A stretch of 64,000 nucleotides of DNA from Parachlorella kessleri. Its lineage: Eukaryota; Chlorophyta; Trebouxiophyceae; Chlorellales; Chlorellaceae. The number at the start of each line of letters is the position of its first letter. Positions within the stretch are counted from its first letter, which is position 1. The translations under genes and the position numbers were made by a program. The DNA is taken from positions 1 through 64,000 of the forward strand of contig BBXU01000561.1 in the NCBI GenBank assembly GCA_001598975.1, read 5' to 3'. This document shows positions 57,224 to 64,000 of the stretch, piece after piece. The notes beneath the pieces are model-generated. The model worked only from the letters and a program-made list of their open reading frames with translations, did no database searches and had not been told where the DNA came from.

Positions 57224-58825
57224 ATGAGCTCCAGCGACAAGCAAACCCAGCCTCAGGTTCTTGTGCAGGTGGGCCGGAACCGAAGAACCACTGATTGCTT
57301 GGGCTGGTGCCACACCATCAACGGTGGGAAGGACATCAAGCCCTCGAAACCAGACCGTCTGCACTGGGTCAGCTGCTGTAGGCTTGGGCCGCTCAGCTGT
57401 GTGCAACAGCTCAAGATGAGCCTCCCACACGCCTACCCTGGTGGGAACAGCCATAGTGACAGCCTCCGCAATGAGATACCCTCTTGGATGCCTCCTGCAG
57501 GAGGGCAACACCATCCGGGCCGCGCCTCAAGGCAGCAACCCCATGAGCGCCCGAGGCGGCACTGGGGGCACCTGGAGCGCCCCAAACAACCCTGAAGGTG
57601 CGCGGCTACTGCCAGCCTCGCATCCCTGCCAGCGAGGAGCCTTTACTGGCTTGTTATAGGGTTCATAAGAGTGCCGCTTAACATGCCGCCTCTGGCTTGT
57701 TATAGGGTTCATAAGAGTGCCGCTTGACATGCCGCCTCCCTCCTGGCAAGGCGAGGCAAGGCAAGCATGTCGCCTTTGTGTTTATCTAGAGCAGCCGCTG
57801 GCGTTGACATACTGTGCCCATGCCTAGCACCTTGCCTCAGTCATGTGTGTACCCACAGCCATCGGCACTGACATCACAAGTTGCTGTGTCTCTGCGCTTG
57901 TGTGCAAAGCTGGACTTGGCTGTGCAGGCAACATGCCCCAGGTCTCATACCCTGGTACTACAGGCCCAGGGCAGCCTGCTGTGGGTTCCAAGGTCAGCGA
58001 CACCTTGCTTGGGACTGGGCTTTCAAGTTATTATTGTGTTCCCTTGGTTGTGGGTGATATATTGATGTCGTCTTAGGGACTGTCACCAGCAGGGGTCAGG
58101 ATGTTACATGAAGTCTGGGGCATCTGAACCTGTTGTGGGAGGTTGCCACCTGGCAAAACTTGGTCGAAGCAAGGAGGGCATGTTTTGAGGTTCAGGTCTT
58201 CCCAAATCGTACAAGGTGCTAGTAATGCTGTCCTACTCGTTCGCTCAGGAAGCAGCATGAATGCTGGCATGCTTAGCCCTGCCCCCACCCAAAGGAGAGG
58301 CGCAGCGTCTGGCCAGCCTGTTGTGACGCCAAGGATGCTGGGCGTGGAGGAGCTTGCCGACAGCAGGACTTCTGGTTGCAGGTTGGACTGGCGTCGGGGG
58401 GTGACTCCCGCTTGCAGTCTGTGACTGGAGGGGCAGGCACCAACCTGGAATCAGGCGATAAACCTGCAGGCGGTGATGCATACCCACAGGTGAGCTTGCC
58501 GCTCAGGAGCGCTTGCAGGTGTCAGCAAGGTGGGTGGCTTGTTGCCCTCTGTGCCTGTATATGAATATGGATGTTCGGGATTGTGCAACAGTCCCCACCT
58601 GGGCCTTGCCTGAGGTACGCCAGGGCTGAGCAGCGGCAGGGCGGGAGGGTGTGGAGGCGGCCGGCCTGGAGACAGAGTCCAAGCAGTGGGAACCTACTTG
58701 CAAGGCCAGCAACTGGCCATGTCAGTTGCCTTTGTGACAGTGAGTTCGCTTGTTGTGTGCAGGAGGAGCGGGTCCAGCGTGACAGCAAGGCGGGAGACCC
58801 CATGGCCACTGCCAAGATGGACTGA
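57224..58825 (+). CDS. candidate low-complexity protein gene (model incomplete)
   Basis: Exon-like pieces with good splice borders: 57224-57268 (MSSSDKQTQPQVLVQ), 57501-57597 (EGNTIRAAPQGSNPMSARGG), 57928-57992 (GNMPQVSYPGTTGPGQPAVG), then pieces around 58250-58380 (SSMNAGMLSPAPTQRRGAAS), 58417-58490 (SVTGGAGTNLESGDKPAGGD) and 58763-58825 (EERVQRDSKAGDPMATAKMD, stop TGA). The first three join in phase. The 57992 to 58250 junction does not, so an exon is missing or a border is wrong. Ser/Gly/Pro-rich without recognisable domains. It might instead be a separate 3' gene or part of a larger transcript. Confidence 0.4.
57647..57738 (+). repeat. 46-bp tandem duplication
   Basis: 57647-57692 and 57693-57738 are identical except for one base (GCTTAACATG against GCTTGACATG). 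It begins CTGGCTTGTTATAGGGTTCA. It lies in an intron of the low-complexity gene candidate. Confidence 0.9.
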
Positions 58826-59847
58826 AGCAGCGGAATGATCCAACAGATCTCTCATGTCAACCCCAGGCTGAGCTCGGACAGATGGCGGGTCAGATGGTGA
58901 TCCGTCCGTGGCTGGCCTCTCACAGGAGCCTAGGTTCCCTTGTTCGTGATAAGGTGCGTAAGGAGGGCATTGCCTAGGGCAGCAGCTAGGGATCGGAGGA
59001 GGAGGGGTGACCTGCGGGATGGTTCATTGGGGCATCCCAAGGCCGCACAGGTCAGCCCCATTCTTGCACTATAGTAGAAAGCACATCGTTAAGTTGTAGG
59101 AGGTGCTGTCGTGTAAAACCTCAATCTCGTAAGCTAGAGGTGTGCAAAATGTCCTAGATGGAAATGCGACAACAGCGGCACTGCATTGGCTTGTCAATAC
59201 TTAAAAATAACCTATAGAACAGCGAACACCTGCTCTTCAAAGGCCTCAGCTTGTTAGGGAGAGACCCTAGCGGATTAGGACTTAGGCAAGAGGGAGGAGC
59301 ACACTTCCATCCATCCATCATCAGTACAGTGCAACCCTTTCTTCTCTCGGTCCGCATTACCTGGCACCCTTAACAATAGCAACTTCCGGCCTAAGCAATT
59401 GATGCTGGTTGCCACAGGATTCCACGGAAGCAGCCAAGGCAGCAAGAGTTCTTGACCCCGGGCTCCATTATGAAACACCAACACATGACCTGGATGGGCA
59501 GCTCGGAAAAATGGACTCCAAAACTTGACACCCACGACTAGCATATACCGGACCACACCTGCCGGTATGGTTCACAACTACCGCGCCTCTGTACATCTTG
59601 CCACATATGCTTGACTGAGTTCCCCAGGTGCGTTTGGCCTGCTGTCAGCAGGGTGGGCAAGCCCAGTTTGTGTCTCTGTCAATCACCGTTACCACGTTGG
59701 TTGCAGCTGGGCAGGCCGAGAAGACAGCCTGCATGGCTCAGAACTCAGGCAAGACTCAGGATCATTCTGCATCCAGCCCTGTCAGTCCAGTCCAGTCCAG
59801 TCCAGTCCAGTCCAGTCCAGTCCAGCCCAGCTCTACTCCCTGTTGCA
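58826..59847. other. tail-to-tail region before the DUF4258-like gene
   Basis: About 1 kb. It contains most of dispersed repeat copy 4 (59741-59870) with its AGTCC microsatellite. Open frames here have no support. Confidence 0.5.
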
Positions 59848-59870
59848 CTACCTGCCACCCATGCTAATAA
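59741..59870 (-). repeat. dispersed 3'-end repeat, copy 4, with expanded AGTCC microsatellite
   Basis: Reverse complement of copies 1-3: the plus strand reads AACTCAGGCAAGACTCAGG, GCATCCAGCCCTGTCAG, about nine tandem AGTCC units (59782-59824), AGCTCTACTCCCTGTTGCAC and TACCTGCCACCCATGC. Copy 2 has two units of the same pentamer at this spot. It is in the sense strand of the DUF4258-like gene, whose predicted stop (59850-59848) lies inside it. Confidence 0.88.
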
Positions 59871-60899
59871 CAGCATGGCGGGGCCAACCGGGATGCTTCA
59901 GCGGGGCACCTGGAAAGGCTACCCAGTCAGTGTGGCTGGCCACTTCCCGTTCCAGTTCCCATGGATGCTGCCTGAGGAGACATATACTGTTAACCTGAAG
60001 GCATGCACTGCTCACCAACCCAAAGCTGCATTTGCATATAGGCATGTTTCCCTCCGACTGACTGCCCAGGCACCACTTGACTGGGCCTAGCCAGTCTTCA
60101 GCCGCCCCATATACAGTATGGATTACTGCATACCAATTCCACTCCAACCCTGATGCTGCAATCGATCTAATAACAACTCTGACCTGCCGACCTCACTGTG
60201 ACAGACCCCACCTGCACGTTCTTGCTGCGGGGTCCCACGCTGGCATCAACGACATACTTGGGGCATGGCTGCAGGCGCGGCCGGCTTTTGCGGTCGTTTA
60301 TGCTGCCGTGGGTAAGGGCCTCCAACACCTCTGCCTTGCCTATGAACCTGCGGAGATCCGCCAGGAGGGCGCCAGTTAGCAGCAGACAGGGCGAAGCAGA
60401 CAACTTGGAAAGTGCAGCACACAAGTTTGCCCAGCAGCTCTGTGGCCTCCTCCTGGCCGCGCGTAAGCTGGGTGCTAGCAGAGGTTTCATTTGTGCCTCC
60501 GCACGACTAGTGCGACAGAAGGGGAAGTGGACCTTTGGATAATTTGACAGCCTGGCCCAACAGGCAGCGGAACAGGCTGTGTGCCTCCCTAACTCCTTAC
60601 CTGCACTCCATGCGGCAGGCGGCGTGCTGTGTATACACCAGGGGCCGCCGCAGCATATTGGTCAGGATGTGGCGGTCACGAGTGCGCTTCTGCTTGCGCT
60701 GGGTGCCGACGACATAGGTCAGCAAAGAGGCAAGCCCAACGAACAGGCCGGCGAAGCCCCACACACTTCTAGTTTTTCTGCGAGTGTTGTCCTCCCCATC
60801 CTGCTGCTGCCTCTTCTGTTTGCGAAACTTGGGAAGCTTGCCTGCCTTGCTTCCTGGCTGAGTGCTTGGCGGCCCGTTCCTTGGCCGAGGCTTCCCCAT
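59848..60899 (-). CDS. small DUF4258-like membrane protein
   Basis: Three exons in phase, about 193 aa: 60899-60601, 60347-60212, 59994-59848. The N-terminus is basic (MGKPRPRNGPPSTQPGSKAG ... KFRKQKRQQQ), followed by one membrane helix, SVWGFAGLFVGLASLLTYVV. After it comes PLVYTQHAACRMECRRFIGK, AEVLEALTHGSINDRKSR and CPKYVVDASVG, which matches the DUF4258 pattern (a His-Ala-x2-Arg-Met start, then a Val-Leu-Ala helix and a short beta sheet). The function of this fold is not settled; it resembles small RNase-toxin-like folds, so no activity is assigned. The last exon is less certain: its final residues and stop come from the dispersed repeat. Head-to-head with the GPS2-like gene. Confidence 0.65.
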
Positions 60900-61157
60900 T
60901 ACTGCGCTATCATGTGGCAAGGCCGAGTGCGCCCTCCTGTAGAGTCATGTATCAACTAGCGGTGCTTTAGGCTGTCTATCTAGTGCTTGCAGGTGCCGTC
61001 CTAGGCTACTTGACCCTTATGCCCGACGTTCCCGCTCTGGCTGCGCGCTCTCTCTCTCTCTCGTTGTGGGTAGCAACCTTGCTGCTTGGTGTCAGGGAAG
61101 TGGATAACGCACGAGCAAATTGCCTAGGTGCTGGATGCCCTCTTAGCCCGTTGCGTC
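60900..61157. promoter_or_regulatory. head-to-head promoter region, DUF4258-like / GPS2-like
   Basis: 258 bp between opposite start codons. A short CT repeat (TCTCTCTCTCTC, about 61049-61062) is the only notable motif. Confidence 0.45.
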
Positions 61158-63680
61158 ATGGCAGAGTCGCTACATGAAGAAGACGTTTTAGTGGCTGAAC
61201 ATTCGCACTTGAAGCCCCTTAAATGCACATGGGAGAATGAGCGGCAGCACATCAACCGGCGGGTCTGGCACGCAGCCATCCTCAAGCGCCGGGAGCTAGA
61301 CGTGTTGCAGGCTCAAGCCAAAGGCTGGCTGCCTGAAGATGGGCAGCTGCTGGCGCTGCCAACCTTCCAGCGGGCAAGGGTACTGGACGAGGCCGGCCCG
61401 GAGGCCTATGGCGAGCAGTCCTTGGACCTCGACGAGGTCATGCGGCGCCAGCAGGAGCGCGAGCAGCAACGCGCGGCAGCAGAGCAGGCAGCTGCGGCAG
61501 CTGTTGCGGAGGCGGCGGCAAGGCAGGCTGCTGCCAAGGCAGCGGCAGCGGAGGAGCGGCGGGCACAGCGGCAGCGTGAGAGGGAGCTGCGCGAGGCGCG
61601 GCGAGCCGCGCGGCAGGCAGATCGAGAACGGCAACGAGAGGCACGGCAAGAGGAGAAGGTCTTGCGCCAACAGGACCGCATCCTGGTGCGTGCGCCCGGG
61701 CCGGCTCGCTGTCTGCCGCTTTATGCTCGAGGGGCAACGCCAGGGCAGCAGCTGAAGCAAGTTTGGTAGCAAAATATGTCTTATTCTGTTTCTTATGGCA
61801 TAGGGAGCTGCAGGGCCAAGCCCGTCTTCATGACTGCGTTGTCGGAAGTGTGGTTAGAAGTGTGGTGCCGCAAAGTGAGTAGCAAGATTGACAGTGCGTG
61901 TTGGCATGGCGCCTCCCTTGGGGAGAGGGGCAAGGCGCAGACACCGGTAGTTGCCATGCTTGACCCCGGCTATAGCAAGGCGCCTGCCAATATTGTAGTC
62001 ATAGCCAAAGCCCTTGCCCATGTGGTAAGCAGTACCTTCCTCCCTTGTTCGTGCCTTGCTTCCGGCCAGGAGAAGAAGGAGCAGAAAGCCAGGCAGCGGG
62101 CTGAGCGTGAGAGACGCCATGCGGAGGAGACAGCCGATTGGGAGGTGTCTGTGGCTGATGCCAAGCGCCAGGTAGGTCCAACCAACCTCATGACCAATAA
62201 TGCATCTTGGCGGGGCTGCTACACACGGCTCTTGCAAGACTGGAGCGTGCCACTGCTTCATGTCCTGTGAGCGGGCTTGTCGCCGCTTGTTCCAGGGCGC
62301 AGCCTTGTTTGGAAATGAAGTGAATTCCTTGAGCGCAACGCTCAGCATTCAAACAAGCTTCTGTTGGGGGTTGTGTGGTGCAGGTGGGCGAGGTATCGTC
62401 GCAGAAGGAGGCTGTGACTCAGCAGATAGCCGATGCCGAGGCGAGGCTGGCACGGTTGCTTGAGGACAAGCACACGCTGGTTTTGCAGCTCAAGCAGGTG
62501 GGCGCGCCGACAGCAAGCCTGTTACACTATGCCGTGACTACCCGGCCTGTATGGTTTAGGAACAACCGCAGGTGGTTTTGTACGGTTGAGAGGCATATAG
62601 ACTTGTAAATATAGCACAGCAGCCCCCAGGGTGAGTGGCGGTGCCAGCTCTGCTGCAACTGGCTGTGCGCAGCAAGGCGAGGCTCCTGGTGGGAGTGAGT
62701 TGGGGAGGTTTGAGAGGTTTGCTCTGCGGAGGCCCTCTGCCTCGCGCTGGTTTTATTAGAGTGAGCGGCGGCAGAAGTGGGCACGCAACAGCTGCATGTT
62801 GGTGGCGTCCTGACGCGAGGACAGCGGGTCGCACGCAGCAAGCGCAAAAGGGTGGAGATTGTGATATGGACTGCTGTGCTGAGGATGTGCTTCGGGCTGC
62901 TTTGGCCATTGACCACCTGTTGGCCTGCACGGTCCAACTAGCCTGCGACCACCTCCCTGGCCGCAGGCGCTTCAGGCGGAAGAGGAGCGGCGGCAGAAAG
63001 AGGCGACTCTTGCAGCTTTGGAAGAGGGGGAGATGATGCCCTCCCCCCCTCAGGCCAGCGGCGGCGGGAGCCCATGGCTAGCTGGCCCCTATTGGGGCGC
63101 GGGCGTAGTTGGGGCGGAAGGCGCAGCAGCAGCAGCAGCGGCGGCCGGAGGCAGCCTCACCCCTGGTAGCACGCTGGGCGGCGGCCTGCGAGGGCCAGCA
63201 GCTGCTGCCGCTGGCAGCTTTGGTGATGTGCGCTCGCCCGGCGGCTTTAGCTATGGTGGTGGTGGGCCCGGCGGCCTGGGCGGGGGTGGCAGCAGCGGCG
63301 CGTTTGCGCCGCCCCCGCCGCCGCCGCCCCCCGGGCAGCTGCACTCTGCAACCGCCCTGCGTGCCGCCAGCTACGGCGCTGCTGAGCTCTCCCTACCCTA
63401 TGCCTCACCACTGGCACGGCCGGGCAGCCTAGGAGCCCCGCTCGGGTCAGCCTACCAGGGACCGCAACTCAGCAGCGGCGGCGGCAGCAGGGGGGCGGGT
63501 GGCGAAGCCGAGGAGCGGGGGCGGGCGGGGGGAGCAGCAGCGGGCCTGTGGTCCCCCAGGAGTGCCGGGCCTGGCGTCAGCAGTGGTGGCGGTGGTGGCG
63601 GTGCGGGGGCGCTGGCAAGCCCCCGCGAGCATGGTGGTGGGGGCCCGCCTTTTGCTGGCGAGCGGCCGATACTCAGGTGA
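61158..63680 (+). CDS. GPS2-like coiled-coil protein (possible co-repressor complex subunit)
   Basis: Exons 61158-61685, 62070-62171, 62384-62497 and 62967-63680 join in phase to about 485 aa. N-terminus MAESLHEEDVLVAEHSHLKP, then a very long Arg/Glu/Ala-rich helix (REQQRAAAEQAAAAAVAEAA ... ERELREARRAARQADRERQR). Exons 3-4 give QIADAEARLARLLEDKHTL, VLQLKQALQAEEERRQKEAT, which lines up with the conserved coiled coil of animal GPS2 (EEKHQLFLQLKKVL, EEEKRRRKE), a subunit of NCoR/SMRT histone-deacetylase complexes. The tail is a 200-residue Gly/Ala/Pro-rich disordered region with PPPPPPPP. The stop TGA (63678-63680) overlaps a possible donor CTCAG|GTGACG, and an acceptor-like CATGCAG ends the window, so the gene may continue to the right. 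Confidence 0.65.
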
Positions 63681-64000
63681 CGACCGGCGTGCGTGGCGCA
63701 GGGGCTGAGGATGGTGTGGGAAGTGACGTGGCTGGAGGAGTGGCTGGCTGCCTGCCAGGGCACGAGTTGTAGCCTGCCGCTGGAGACATACATTTCTGGT
63801 GGCCTGCGGAAAGCTTCTGCACGTGGCTTTGTGTCGCGGTGTCCTTCTGTCTCATACATAGCGCAAGAGGGTGGGGCACAGCCGGCTTGTGTGAGACTTG
63901 CGCACGTGCCCCGAGTGAGCATTTTGACAGCAGCCATCCCCCCTGGGTACCTGCTTCTGCCCCATGAGCTAAGTCTGAGCTCTTCTATCATGCAGGTGCT

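Noticed and set aside
61296..61772. Leu-rich minus-strand frame
   Set aside because: Shadow of the Arg/Glu/Ala-rich helix of the GPS2-like gene.

Overview
The window is nuclear DNA of a green alga, most likely a chlorophyte. Almost every gene is cut into many short exons with GT-AG (sometimes GC-AG) introns. Several proteins carry plastid-type transit peptides. The families are plant-like: plastid ThiC, BBD-type bifunctional nuclease, a CRSH-like (p)ppGpp synthetase, and RAD51D closest to the plant form. Telomere-like motifs are of the CCCTAAA (TTTAGGG) type. I rebuilt the gene models by hand from family alignments known to me, splice consensus and reading-phase agreement. They are not transcript-supported, and no searches were run.

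Layout, left to right: malate synthase (-, runs off the left edge), plastid ThiC (+), NEMP-family nuclear-envelope protein (-), DUF151/UVR bifunctional nuclease (+), 26S proteasome subunit RPN7 (-), a very large RSH synthetase/EF-hand/FHA/TPR fusion (+), RAD51D (-), a CxxC zinc-ribbon protein (+), a homeodomain-like protein (-), a coiled-coil protein (+), a helical protein of unknown function (-), a kinesin-4 family motor with a C-terminal SAP-like segment (+), a poorly resolved low-complexity gene (+), a DUF4258-like membrane protein (-), and a GPS2-like coiled-coil protein (+). Strands alternate almost perfectly. Genes therefore sit in head-to-head pairs with short shared upstream regions (about 0.1-1 kb) and tail-to-tail pairs with 42 bp to 1.9 kb between stops.

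The genes are unrelated housekeeping functions (thiamine, glyoxylate cycle, proteasome, DNA repair, stringent response, mitosis or cilia) and form no pathway cluster.

The most notable points are: (1) the RSH-EF-FHA-TPR fusion, with a degenerate hydrolase centre and an intact synthetase; (2) a dispersed ~80-130 bp repeat found four times, each time in sense orientation at or just beyond the 3' end of a gene; (3) repeated micro-duplication of splice junctions in ThiC and malate synthase, one copy fused to a telomere-like motif, with the duplicated ThiC acceptors leading straight into in-frame stops; (4) six GC-AG introns among roughly 110.
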